15,024 bases of DNA from Oehlia diaphana (lineage: Eukaryota > Glomeromycota > Glomeromycetes > Glomerales > Glomeraceae): assembly GCA_003833135.1 (NCBI GenBank), contig QZLH01000799.1:1-15024 (forward strand), read 5' to 3'. Under the pieces are notes generated by a model. That model searched no databases. It was not told the DNA's origin and worked only from the letters and a program-made list of their open reading frames with translations. Both the position numbers and the translations under genes were made by a program. Positions 1 to 8,719 of the stretch are shown one piece after another. Within the stretch, counting starts at the first letter, position 1. Each line of letters begins with the position of its first letter.

Positions 1-122
1 AGGCATATTTGATATGTTACATATTGGGTACCCGATATGTAATAAATGTCCGATATGTATCTGATTAGTCACTGATATATAGGTACCCGATATGTACCCG
101 ATAGCATCAATTTTGACCAGTG
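1..122. mobile_element. Right end of a CACTA-like DNA transposon (left part off-window)
   Basis: Read from position 122 leftwards on the minus strand, the segment begins CACTGGTCAAAATTGATG. This matches the pattern CACT(A/G)GTC(G/A)AAAT seen at both ends of the complete element at 6640-11228. Inside the end is a cluster of short repeats built on CCGATATGT (31-40, 50-58, 86-95) plus a partial copy at 96-102, and GGTACCCGATA occurs twice. CACTA/CMC elements typically have such subterminal repeats, which are transposase-binding sites in plant members. If the element made a 3-bp target duplication, the right copy would be TAT at 123-125, but the partner lies outside the window. What is seen is the terminal motif and subterminal repeats; the superfamily is inferred. 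Confidence 0.55.
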
Positions 123-599
123 TATCATGCTCAGATCTTATAGTAAAAACGCCAAATATTTTTATGACGAATATGACGCACTGCGATTATACAATCACAT
201 GAAATAGTGGTGTATAGGGATGATGCACTTACTGCGCATGATATTTTTGATATCTTTTTGTGCATTTAAGTGATCAATTTCACATGATCACATATGCTAC
301 GAGTTTGAAATTGCTAAGTGTGTGTTTGTTTTATTTTTTTTATTTGGTATTTTGTGTTTTTTTTTAAATTTGGAAACATCAACTTACTCTTTTTTTCTTT
401 TATTTAGGAATTCCAACAATAAAAAGAAGTAATATGAAATAAAAAAATCATCCAACTAGTATGAAATTACTTATATTGTTGAACCTAAAGATAACCCCTA
501 ATTACAATAATATTTTAACCAGCTACGAGAAGTACAAAACAAGCTAAGATCAAGAGACATGATCAAGGTTAAATTTTAAGAATCAAATCAAGAAACACA
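123..599. other. No gene recognised; AT-rich spacer
   Basis: No coding region can be supported here. There is one acceptor-like T-rich tract on the plus strand ending TTTATTTAG near 400-408, followed by GAATTCC. This resembles the acceptor and exon start of the plus-strand array at 4257-4952 (GAATTCTGG in its unit at 4818). It could be a stray single module, but no donor or second unit supports it. Confidence 0.35.
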
Positions 600-1112
600 A
601 CCAAAAGCTTTTTAAAAAAAGAAAGAAGGAATATTAATAACGCTCTAAGATTAAAAAAAGACGCAAACTACTTGTGAAAATTTATACTGAAGTCCAAGGT
701 ATATCTAGAGTAAAAAAAAATATAATTAATAACATTTTCAAATAGAAAAAAATACTGAAATAAAAAAAAATGTGAAACATACCTTTCAAACAAGGTCTAT
801 ACCGAAGTGCAAAGTGTTTCTAAGAAAAAGAAAATAATGTATACAAGGTTCTCAAATAAAGAAAAAGACATTAGAATGAAAAACACGATACCCACCTTTT
901 CAACTTGCAATTTTACTAAGTCCATATCAAAGTTCTAAAGAAGAAAGAATAATTGCGTTAACAAAAAAGATACTGAAACAAAAAAAATGGACACTCACTC
1001 TTCCAACTTGCTATTTCAAGGTTCATATTGAAGTCCAAAGTATTCCTAAAAATAAAAAGAAAGAGTATTATTAATAATGTTCTCAAATAAAAAAAGACAT
1101 CAAAAAATTTAC
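600..1112 (-). repeat. Exon-intron module array 1 (four introns, minus strand)
   Basis: On the minus strand this stretch reads as short exon-like blocks separated by introns with good consensus sites. Predicted introns are 1046-1112 (67 nt, donor GTAAAT), 935-998 (64 nt, GTGAGT), 820-895 (76 nt, GTGGGT) and 705-782 (78 nt, GTATGT), each ending in a T-rich tract plus TAG. The exon-like blocks between them are 999-1045 (47 nt), 896-934 (39 nt), 783-819 (37 nt) and about 672-704. They resemble one another (shared CTTTGGACTTC and GCAAGTTG segments), so exon and intron were amplified together. Several introns carry TTTGAGAAC followed by a TTAATAAT-like branch region, as in array 2. Frames are interrupted by stops, so this is probably non-coding: a 3'UTR-like or lncRNA-like remnant. 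It lies downstream of the pseudogene at 1319-3585 on the same strand. Confidence 0.5.
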
Positions 1113-1318
1113 CTCTATTTGAATCTATTAAAATCAAATTAACTGCATAAAAATTAAGTCACAAGATTTCTGCCAATAAAATTTAGTGGAGTGACCGGAG
1201 TGACCTATATGACAATTGTGATACATGATTTGCAATAAACATATATGTATGGACAAAACGGAATAACTACCATATATACATTGATCAACATATATACATA
1301 CATGTATCGGTCACTACT
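1113..1318. other. Spacer between array 1 and the pseudogene
   Basis: No gene is seen. GGAGTGACC is repeated back to back near 1188-1205, and the complementary GGTCAC occurs near 1309-1314, giving a weak inverted pair about 100 bases apart. This could be the remnant of a transposon end or chance. ATATATACAT-type simple repeats fill the middle. Confidence 0.3.
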
Positions 1319-3585
1319 TTAAAAAATATTAAGTTTTTTTGGTTTTGGTGTAAAAGTTACAACATCATTAAATAGGTAAAAAAGAGATCTACTTTCATAC
1401 TCTAGAATCTCTTTTATTACTGACTTATGCTTACTACCACCACCTTTAAAAGATTGTCTAAAATAATAAGTAACTTGTTGATGATTTTTTTTTTCTACAG
1501 GCGCGCAAGAAAATGTCTTTACATCCCATTGCTTATGAATTTCCATAAACTCAGATATGTGATACATGAGAACATGTATGTATGGAGTAATTGCGCTTGG
1601 ACTGTACAATCCTTTTTCAATGCGATTTGAATTTGGAATAACTCTATCTGGAGTTAAAAACAATTCCAGCCAGTCTTCTGCTAAACTGGTGTGGATCATA
1701 ATCTTTTAATTTAAAATTGGAGTAAATTAGGTTGAATCTATCCCACAACTCCCAAATTTTTATAGCTCGTGAAGGTAGTAATATTTGACCTAAATCAAAA
1801 TCTTTTAGAACTTTTAACTTATCATTACCCATTAATGATGTATAATTCCACGTATTAGATCCATTCTCTTTCAAAATTGAAAATGAACTCCAATTCTGTT
1901 CATTTTTTGCACAATTTCATTATGACATATGTTATCAAATTGATCAATATCTTTAATTCTAACAAGACTAAGCTCCAAAGACGATCAAAAATTCAGAGCA
2001 TAATATGAAGCTCATCTGGAATCCAATGATCTAAAGAAATCATATCAAAGAGTGGCTTTTTACTATGACCTAGATATTTGTTTATTTTTTCCATTTTTTT
2101 ACTAATTTTCCAATTAGTTTGATTATTAATTTGGTCATGCTTGGATATCTGACACCACGGACAAAAATAATATGAATTAGCTGCATTAAATCCAAGACAT
2201 ATAGACAGAAACTTCCAGTCAGAGCTAAAGTACAACTCAAACTTCCAAATTATATTATTAATTTTTAAACCATAATTTTTAAGATCATTTAGTTCTTGAA
2301 TGAATGGTAACATCATAACTTCCAAAAGTTCATAACTCTCTATTCCTGGAAAAAGAATGGTTGTATAGTGATGATCAGGTTTGTGAATGTTTTGTTCATC
2401 ATTCAAAATCGCTATAGTGATCATAACCTGTTTTATTTTCCTTTCCACATTACGTTCATCCCCAGATATACGTAAATGAATTATTGGATTACTCACATCC
2501 AATACCCCTTTAAGGATGAGAGCTGGTACAATATATGTTAGAATATCTTTTGCATTACGATGCCCTTCTTTTGTAATGTTTTTAATTTCAGTTATCCTTT
2601 CATCAAAAATATATGAACTTTCAACAAAATCTAATTCGTCTAAAGTTGGAATAATTGGAATATTAATTAGACTAATTGCAATTTTCTGATTCATATTTTT
2701 TGTTATTTTAAGTCGTTGTTCAGATACTATCCATTCACGTTCTAAATCAGGTTCCACTGCAGCTAAAGCCCTATAACTCTCACAAGACATATAATTTTGG
2801 TCAATTACTTGTACTATTGAAGTGAGTTTTTTTTCCTTTTCTCTATCATCCTTTGATCCATAAGCAATTTGAAAGCCCATATGCTTAACATTATATGATA
2901 TTTGCTTGAAAATTACTTGATCCTTGCTATAAATCTTAGCTCCTTCAATTTGAACCTGTTCTTTCAACTGATCCCCAAATTTGCGTTGTCTTTTATATAT
3001 TATTGATTTGCCACAATGTTCAATTGGTTTTATTTGTTTTAGTTGAATATTACTATTACTTTCCCTTTTACTTTCTCTGGCTTGCTTTAATGTTTCTAAG
3101 TGAATTCCAAAAAGATGTATTCCTGACATTAATGTCTTTTCATTGTTAGGAAAAAGTTTCTAAAAAAAAAATATTTTAATAATTAATTCAATTCTAGCAG
3201 TAAAAAATTTAATAACACTTACTCGTATAATGGCATTTGCTGCTGCTGTTGGAGACGTGTTTGAGCAAACATCTTCTGAAAAATTCAACCTATACATAAC
3301 CTTAAAAAATGGCTTTTCTCTTATATAATTGATAGAATATTCTACTGTTTGCTTGTTATTACCTTGACCCCAGGTAGTTTCAACACAATAAGAATCTGGA
3401 ATTTTATATTTATTTTTCCCTTGAAAGTAAGCTAAAATTGGAGGTTGAAGATATAGACCTTCTTTTTTAACTCTATAATGATAGCTCTGTCTGCCATCAA
3501 TATATAATATAACATCTGTTTTGGGGTATTCAGTAATTTCTTTAGGAATATTTTCGCTAGTTTTTTTAGTTTTAACTTTTGGCAT
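1319..3585 (-). pseudogene. DDE-transposase-like gene, decayed (one intron, one stop, three frameshifts)
   Basis: The start is ATG at 3585 (MPKVKTKKTSEN). Exon 1 (3223-3585) gives 121 residues, a 63-nt intron is removed in phase 0, and exon 2 runs to a TGA at 1993 (residue 510). Homologous sequence continues in other frames: IFDRLWSLVL, then VRIKDIDQFDN, then NTWNYTSLMGNDKLKVL, then AEDWLELFLTPDRVIPNSN, ending at TAA 1319. The ancestral protein was about 735 residues. Possible catalytic-core landmarks are SGDERNVERK (Asp about 355), then L-PG-E, PFIQEL, and SSDWKFLSICLGFNAANSYY (Asp about 435) followed by a CPWC zinc-knuckle-like pair (Cys 454, 457). That layout recalls tnp2/Plavaka-type (CMC) transposases, and I recall the family as multicopy in Rhizophagus. 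The stop replaces an expected Arg, as CGA to TGA would. Frameshifts lie near 1963, 1875 and 1685. Family membership is by recall; decay is seen directly. Confidence 0.7.
3160..3222 (-). other. 63-nt spliceosomal intron in the pseudogene
   Basis: The donor is GTAAGT directly after the Arg codon of ANAIIR. The acceptor is a run of ten T followed by AG. Removal is in phase 0 and joins exon 1 to KLFPNNEKTLMSGIHLFG without a stop. Without splicing the exon 1 frame ends at the TAG formed by the acceptor itself. Unlike the array introns, it has no obvious donor-proximal hairpin. Confidence 0.8.
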
Positions 3586-3639
3586 TGTTAAAATTCTGTG
3601 TAATACAGTATGATAAAATTTCAAAATAAAAAATAATTT

Positions 3640-4160
3640 TAAGAATTTATAAGAATATTCTTTAAAAATAAAAATAAAAAATATGTAAACGTAATAAGAT
3701 GAAAAAAAATAAAATTTATTTATTTTTTTTTTATTTATTTATTTTTTCCGTCATAAATAAAATAAAAAATAAAAAAATAAAAAAAAAAATTTTTTCCAGT
3801 ATCGTGATACTCAAATTTATTTATATCCGTACTATTATTGTTGATTATACTTTATAACTATATAAATAAAGAACAAATCTATTTATAGTATTAAATACGT
3901 CAACTTATAATTTAAGTTTTTTATAAATAGTAAGTGTATTGTTTAATATTACCTTTTTTGGTTACAAACAAAAAGCCTATTTGCTAAAAAAAATTTTTTT
4001 CAGTTTAAATATTTTTTTCGGTTTAAAAAATTTCTGTTTAAAAATTTTTTTTCGTTTTAAAAAAAACTTTTTTTTATTTCATTTTAAAAATCTTTTTTTT
4101 TTTGTTTTAAAAAAAAAACCTTTTTTCTTAAAAAAAACTTTAAAATATATATTCATTTAG
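3640..4160. repeat. Low-complexity A/T tract
   Basis: At 3700-3795 a T-rich run (TTTATTTATT type) is followed by its A-rich near complement (AAATAAAATAAAAAAT), an imperfect inverted repeat separated by CCGTCATA. At 3980-4140 there is a degenerate ladder of GTTTAAAAATTTTTTT units, a microsatellite-like tract. The open frame through the second tract codes almost only Phe, Lys and Leu and is not a gene. Confidence 0.6.
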
Positions 4161-4256
4161 ACAATCGACGATAAACTTACTTTATTTTGTAGAAACTTAA
4201 ATGTATAATGGAAGAATGAGCATGTATATTGAGTATATATATATTTTATTTATTTG

Positions 4257-4952
4257 TTTGAGAAATGTATTAACATTTTCTTTCTTTTTTGTAGGAATGC
4301 TGGCTTTAATGAACTGGACTTGAGAATTTAATGAAAGGCGGAGGTATAAGAAAGAGGTTTTGTTTGTTTGATTTGAGAAACATATTAACGTTTCTTCTTT
4401 TTTTTTGTAGGAATACCAGCTTTAATGAACTGAACTTGAGAATTTAATGAAGGTGAAAGTATAACTAGATATGAGAGGGAGGTTTTGTTGTTTTAATTTG
4501 AGAAACGTATTAATGTTTCTTCTTTCTTTTTTGTAGGAATGCCAGCTTTAACGAACTAGACTTGAGAATTTAATGGAAAGCAGGATGAGTGAAGTAAGTA
4601 TGAGAGGGTTTATTTATTTGGTTTGAGAAACATATTAACGTTTCTTCTTTTCTTTTTTGTAATTTTAACAAGCTTCTAAACTGGACTTTGAGACTTTAAT
4701 AAAAAGCAGGAGTGCAAGTATGTATGGGTGGGAATTCTTTTGTTTCCTTGTTTGAAAAATGTATTGGATTTCTTTTATTTTTTAAGAAATGTATTGATGT
4801 TTCTTTCTTTTTTGCAGGAATTCTGGCTTTAACAAACTGGACTTAAAACTTTAATGGAAAACGGGAGTGTAAGTAGATATGGGCAGGATTTTTTTCTTAT
4901 TTATTTGTTTTGAGAAATGTTTTTTAGTGATTAATTTCTTATTTTTTTGTAG
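4257..4952 (+). repeat. Exon-intron module array 2 (plus strand, about six units of 115-129 bp)
   Basis: Six units start with TTTGAGAAA or a close variant near 4257, 4372, 4497, 4622, 4751 and 4909, with an extra partial copy near 4782. Each full unit runs: hairpin GAAACRT-ATTA-ACGTTTC, a T/C-rich tract, GTAG, an exon-like block beginning GAAT and containing CTTTAAnGAACTGGACTT, then a donor. Exon-like blocks are 4295-4343 (49 nt, donor GTATAA), 4411-4458 (48 nt, GTATAA), 4537-4593 (57 nt, GTAAGT) and 4818-4868 (51 nt, GTAAGT). The fourth unit (about 4660-4713) has lost the acceptor and has GCAAGT as donor. The last acceptor (4951-4952) leads into the segment at 4953. Block lengths are not uniformly multiples of three and contain stops, so coding is unlikely. 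Confidence 0.6.
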
Positions 4953-5400
4953 GCGATCTGATCAATCCGTAATCCACATTTTGGTGGATAGCTCATCAGA
5001 TATCCAGATTGACTGGACTCAAATCGCACTTATATAGTGGAATTTAAAGAAGAAATCACAATATACAATGTGCATCTCATTTATTATATTTTTGAGACAG
5101 CTTTCTGGAACTTGATAAATGTAAAATCAAGATAGGTTTTATACTTTTAATTTTATATATGTATATATATTCTTTTATTAATTTATTTCTTTTTTTCAGA
5201 ACCAATTTCCATTGGATACAGTTGGATGAATGTGTCAAATTAATTTTGTCAATACTGGTTGAATTCTTATGAAAATGTTAAGTTTTTGTTTATCTTTTCT
5301 TTTATTTATTTTAGGAGTGTAACTACGTTCCATTCTTTTTTGAACACAAACGAAACTTTTTAGTATATTCAAAATTATAGCTTGTTAACTTAGGTGATTG
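4953..5400 (+). other. Possible non-coding exons downstream of array 2
   Basis: After the TTTTTTTGTAG acceptor at 4951-4952 comes a block that is richer in G and C than its surroundings. It can fold as TCTGAT (4957-4962) with ATCAGA (4995-5000) around ATCCAC (4972-4977) with GTGGAT (4984-4989), and a further TCCAG/CTGGA pair follows. Two more acceptor-like tracts end at 5199 (TTTTTTTCAG) and 5314 (TTATTTTAG). No strong donors and no long frame were found. This may be the 3' part of a spliced non-coding transcript that starts in array 2. Confidence 0.35.
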
Positions 5401-5860
5401 TACAACCAAGTCATTTTAATATGTATATTTTTATTTTATACAAATCTAGTTTCTACATACAATTCATGTAATTATATGCATTAGCTGAAAAAAAAATAAA
5501 AATAATTTGGTCTATTGAAGTTTTCTATATTTAAGAAATAGGAATTATATGTTCTTTTCAATACTGATCAACTGAAGATGTTAATACAATCTGGTGAAAA
5601 GAGATATCTAATTTACTGGCTTTCTCTATAATTGAACCTATTACTCATGCAAAAAAAGTTTTTCTTTTATTTTTACCTGAAAAAAAATATTTTTTTACAT
5701 TTCTTTTTTTCTTTTTTTTTATTTTATCTACTTAATGATCCATTATTCTTTTTTTTGTAATCCAGAAATGGATATGTAAAAATTCACCCTCACATTTATT
5801 ACTTTTTACATCCTTTTCTTGTCAGGGTTTTCATTCAATAATTACTTGTCCTCGTTTATA
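5401..5860. other. AT-rich spacer, nothing recognised
   Basis: No gene, RNA or clear repeat is visible. It consists of T-runs and A-runs (notably 5650-5760) and ends at the 3' end of the zinc-finger gene, where it probably contributes that gene's 3'UTR. Confidence 0.5.
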
Positions 5861-6397
5861 TCATGGGTTTCTTTGTGAATAAATTTTAAATTTTCGCTTC
5901 CGATCAAGAGGATTTTCTTCTTCTGTATCTATATTATCAAGATTGGTTACCACCGAAGTTACTTCATTCCCATGATAGAATTTGGTTCTCCAATTTGTAT
6001 CACCAAAGACTTGCGCTAGCTTACTTGATGCATCTGACCCTCTAAAGATGCACTTATGAACACGAGATTTGTTAGAATAGTGATGAATATTCCCACCAAA
6101 TGTAGCAAAAAACTGACTTTCAGTGCAGGCCACAGTGACAGCCTTTAATCCAATTTTGGTAAAATGACAAGGAAGTTGACGATGAATTAAAAAAACTAGT
6201 GTTTTTTTAAATTCGTTTATAAAATTTTTTGGAAGCTTGTAAAAGCCTACCCAAGAAGAATTATATCGGCGTATAACTGCTTTATGCTGACTTAAACCTC
6301 GCTTAGATTTAAATGTCTTTTTACATATAGAGCATTCTAAAATATCTTCGGTAAAACTTATGGGCGAAATTGGAGTAGGAGGTAATATAGAAGCCAT
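5861..6397 (-). CDS. C2H2-type zinc-finger protein (178 aa), Rhizophagus-type multigene family
   Basis: The frame is intact from ATG at 6397 to TGA at 5861. A Pro/Ser-rich leader (residues 1-20) precedes a single zinc finger: Cys22-x2-Cys25-x12-His38, in the typical context TFKSKRGLSQH. The expected last His, four or five residues later, is missing and Arg-Arg (43-44) occupies the place, so metal binding may be impaired. Residues 45-155 form a compact conserved-looking region (LVFLIHRQLP, ESQFFATFGG, CIFRGSDA, VFGDTNW) followed by a charged tail ending KRKFKIYSQRNP. I recall similar zinc finger plus conserved-domain proteins as a lineage-expanded family in Rhizophagus. No function is known to me; nucleic-acid binding is the obvious guess. 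The ATG lies five bases after a TTTTTCAG acceptor, so a 5'UTR intron is likely. Confidence 0.65.
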   Translation of the reverse strand: MASILPPTPISPISFTEDILECSICKKTFKSKRGLSQHKAVIRRYNSSWVGFYKLPKNFINEFKKTLVFLIHRQLPCHFTKIGLKAVTVACTESQFFATFGGNIHHYSNKSRVHKCIFRGSDASSKLAQVFGDTNWRTKFYHGNEVTSVVTNLDNIDTEEENPLDRKRKFKIYSQRNP

Positions 6398-6402
6398 TAT
6401 AC

Positions 6403-6410
6403 CTGAAAAA
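6403..6410 (-). other. Probable 3' splice site just upstream of the zinc-finger ATG
   Basis: The minus strand reads TTTTTCAG then GTATAATGG, with ATG at 6397. This supports that ATG as the start and an intron in the 5'UTR or a short upstream coding exon. The matching donor was not identified. Confidence 0.45.
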
Positions 6411-6636
6411 TTCAAATAAAATAAGTTATATAAAATTTTTTGATAGGTTCTTTCTTTTTTATTGATATATATTCGAAAAAAACCTACTTGTTAATCTGGA
6501 AGCTAAATATTTTAGTGAAATATGAGAAATGGGTTTTTTGTAAGAGAAATGGGTTTTTACGCGACTATGTTTTATCTAATAATTTTGGTTCGCAACATAA
6601 AAATTTTTTACTCAGCTGGTCATTTAGTCAGATGAC
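6411..6636. other. Spacer between the zinc-finger gene and the transposon
   Basis: It probably holds the upstream region of the minus-strand zinc-finger gene. A short direct repeat, GAGAAATGGGTTTTT, occurs twice near 6522-6558. No promoter motif can be assigned. Confidence 0.4.
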
Positions 6637-6639
6637 AAC
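6637..6639. repeat. Target-site duplication, left copy (AAC)
   Basis: AAC precedes CACTAGTCG and is repeated directly after CGACTAGTG at the right end. Three bases alone could match by chance (about 1 in 64). The length and position fit the CACTA superfamily. Confidence 0.55.
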
Positions 6640-6654
6640 CACTAGTCGAAATGG

Positions 6655-6920
6655 TCCAAATCAGATAAAAATCGATTATCTGATTTTAATCTGATTTATA
6701 ACTCAATTATGGCCGATTTTTTTAAAAAGGCAATATTCCGTTTAGGTTCTGAGTGGTTGCCACTCGGATATAATTCAGAATAAGAAATCAGATATAAATC
6801 GGATATAAATCAACAAATACTACTAAATTCAGCGTCAAATACAATTTATTAATTTATAAAATTCAGAATAAATTCAGATATAATTCAAAATAAATTCAGA
6901 TAAAATTCAGATAATACAAT
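6655..6920. repeat. Left subterminal repeat region of the CACTA-like element
   Basis: Repeated short motifs on both strands: AATCAGATAAAAATCG, TATCTGATTTTAATCTGATT, AAATCAGATATAAATCGGAT, and a run of TTCAGATAtAA/TTCAGAATAAA units at 6845-6915. They face the ATCAGACATG, ATCGGAAATG and CCGATTT motifs at the right end. In known CACTA elements, arrays like this bind the element-encoded DNA-binding protein. Confidence 0.5.
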
Positions 6921-6982
6921 AATTTTTATTACATATATATATAATAATAATAACTAAAAATAGAATAAAATAATATTTATTC

Positions 6983-6983
6983 N
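6983..6983. other. Single unknown base (N) at the left edge of copy A
   Basis: The N sits exactly where similarity to copy B begins. Together with the N at 8677 it suggests a contig join or unresolved gap rather than a random base-call failure. Confidence 0.8.
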
Positions 6984-7473
6984 TTTCAAAGTTTCTTTAA
7001 TAAAAAAAAAATTAAAGTTTCAAAATATGAAACTTATCTGACCTGTCCAATATAAGTCTGAAGTGAAAACCTATAAAAAAAAAGAAAGAAACGGTTAATA
7101 AATCGTTTCTTTTAAAAAGTTTCGAAGTTAAAACCAACTTCGAATTTACCTTTAATCAATGCCAGAGCCGATTGGACTATAATAAAATAAAAAAAACGTT
7201 AAGAAACTTTTTTTTTAAAGAAGTTTCGAAAATTTTTCGAAACTTACCTATGGAATTCGGTATCCAAGTAGGAGCCGATTTCCCTATAATAAAAATAAAA
7301 AAAAACGTTAGAAATTAACGTTTTTTTATTAAAGTTTCGAAGATTTTCGAAACTAACCTATGGGAGTTGGTATTCAAGTTGGAACTGTTTTCCTACAAAA
7401 GAAATAAAAAAAAGTTAATTTACATTTTTTTTAATAGTTTCAAAAAAATTATTTTGAAACTATCCTATGGGAC

Positions 7474-7520
7474 CAGTATCAAGGAAAATTCTCGCGAATT
7501 TTTCTTGATACTGCTTAATT
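7474..7520. repeat. 54-bp palindrome family, truncated copy inside copy A
   Basis: CAGTATCAAGGAAAATTCTC is followed by its near complement ending CTTGATACTGCTTAATT. The leftmost seven bases present in the full copies at 12.7-13.1 kb are missing. Copy B has no counterpart at the corresponding place. Confidence 0.65.
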
Positions 7521-8379
7521 ATATATAAAAAAAGTTTTTTTAGAAAGTTTCAGAATTTTTTGAAACTTTACCTGGAATATCAGTATCCACACCGGAACCG
7601 ATTTTCTATACAAAAGATATAAAAAAAACGTTAGAAAACATTTTTTTATAAGTTTCCGAATTTTTTTTTCAAAACTTACCTTTGGGATTCAGTATCCACG
7701 CTGGAACTGATTCCCTAAAATTAAATATAAAAAAAACGTTAATATTTAACATTTTTTATTAAAGTTTCGAAATTTTTTCAAAACTTATCTTTGGGATTCG
7801 GTATCCACGTCGGAACTGATATTCCTACAAAAAAAAACATTAATATTTAACGTTTTTTTTATTAAAGTTTCGAAAATTCGAAACTTATCTGTGGGATTTG
7901 GTATCCACGCCGGAACCGATATCCCTACAAAAAAAATGTTAAAATTAACGTTTTTTTTTATTAAAGTTTCGAAAATTCGAAACTTATCTTTGGGATTCAG
8001 TATCCACGCCGGAACTGATATCCCTACAAAAAAAAATGTTAAAATTAATTCGAAACTTATCTTTGGGATTTAGTATCCGCGCCGGAACTGATATCCCTAC
8101 AATTAAATATAAATTAAATATAAAAAAATGTTAAAAGACGTTTTTTTTTAAAGAAGTTTCGAAAATGAAACTTATCTGGAATATCGGCGTCCACGTTGGA
8201 GCCGATTTCCTATATAAAAGTATAAAAAAAAACGTTAGAAACATTTTTTTTATAAAGTTCTGAAAATTTTTTTTCAAAACTTACCTGGAATATCGGTACA
8301 CGCCAGAACCGATTTCCTATATAAAAATATAAAAAAATGTTAGAAAACGTTTTTTTTAAAGTAATAGTTTCGCAAAAAA

Positions 8380-8600
8380 AATAATTAAAAAATCGGAACG
8401 TTAGTTAACGTTCCGATTGAAAATGTAAAAAAAAAATTAAATGAAACGTTAAAAAATGTTTCGTAAAAATAGAAATATTAAAAATTGGAATATTAGTTAA
8501 TGTTCCGATAAAAAATTAAACAGAAAAAAAATTTTGAAACGTTGAAAACTGTTTCGTTTAGAAATTAAAGATAAAAAAAGAATTATTTTTTCTAAAAAAA
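8380..8600. repeat. Hairpin ladder at the right end of copy A
   Basis: Consecutive small palindromes: GGAACGTTAGTTAACGTTCC near 8396, GAAACGTTAAAAAATGTTTC near 8444, GGAATATTAGTTAATGTTCC near 8487 and GAAACGTTGAAAACTGTTTC near 8538. A/T-rich linkers separate them. The same ladder is present in copy B at about 10704-10880 and is greatly extended at 13920-14510. Confidence 0.6.
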
Positions 8601-8676
8601 TTTGTTTTGAAATTAACTTCGAAACTTTAACATTTAAAGAAAAAAATAAAGTTTCGAAATTTATAGTTTATATAAA

Positions 8677-8677
8677 N
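8677..8677. other. Single unknown base (N) at the right edge of copy A
   Basis: The N sits exactly where similarity between copy A and copy B ends (after ATAGTTTATATAAA). Confidence 0.8.
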
Positions 8678-8719
8678 CAAAAAACCTATGAAAAAAATGA
8701 ACAAAAAAGAAACTGTTAA

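Larger units (their letters stand above)
6984..8676 (-). repeat. Tandem exon-intron module block, copy A
   Basis: About a dozen units of 80-115 bp. On the minus strand a unit reads: T-rich tract plus TAG, an exon-like block (often 34-36 nt, e.g. 7248-7283, 7572-7605, 7680-7714; variant blocks 7150-7176 and 7038-7070), a donor, a donor-adjacent palindrome (AAGTTTCGAAAA with TTTTCGAAACTT), a second palindrome around CTAAC or TTAAC (AACGTTAATTTCTAACGTT), then the next T-rich tract. Donors are canonical in some units (GTAAGT at 7247 and 7679, GTAAAT at 7149) and ATAAGT in others (7037 and the units near 7790-8060). The exon-like block itself has complementary ends (ATCGGT with ACCGAAT). Part of a 54-bp palindrome interrupts the array at 7474-7520. 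Unknown bases (N) flank this copy exactly. Confidence 0.65.

Noticed and set aside
1312..1320. CACTACTTT as a transposon end beside the pseudogene
   Set aside because: It lacks the following GTC-AAAT pattern, and no matching end occurs beyond 3585.
3939..4160. 73-codon plus-strand frame
   Set aside because: Low-complexity Phe/Lys/Leu translation of T/A runs.
6440..6694. 84-codon plus-strand frame upstream of and into the transposon end
   Set aside because: It crosses the transposon boundary at 6640, overlaps the probable upstream region of the zinc-finger gene and has no recognisable domain.
7891..8073. 60-codon open frame on the plus strand with repeated GIHAGTDIPTKK
   Set aside because: It reads through tandem repeat units in the antisense direction; the repetition comes from the DNA repeat.
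7780..8100. A 12-residue repeat protein encoded by successive 36-nt exon-like blocks
   Set aside because: Some blocks keep open frames and 36 is divisible by three, but neighbouring blocks are 27, 33, 34 or 35 nt, several donors there are ATAAGT, and one frame contains a stop in sister units.
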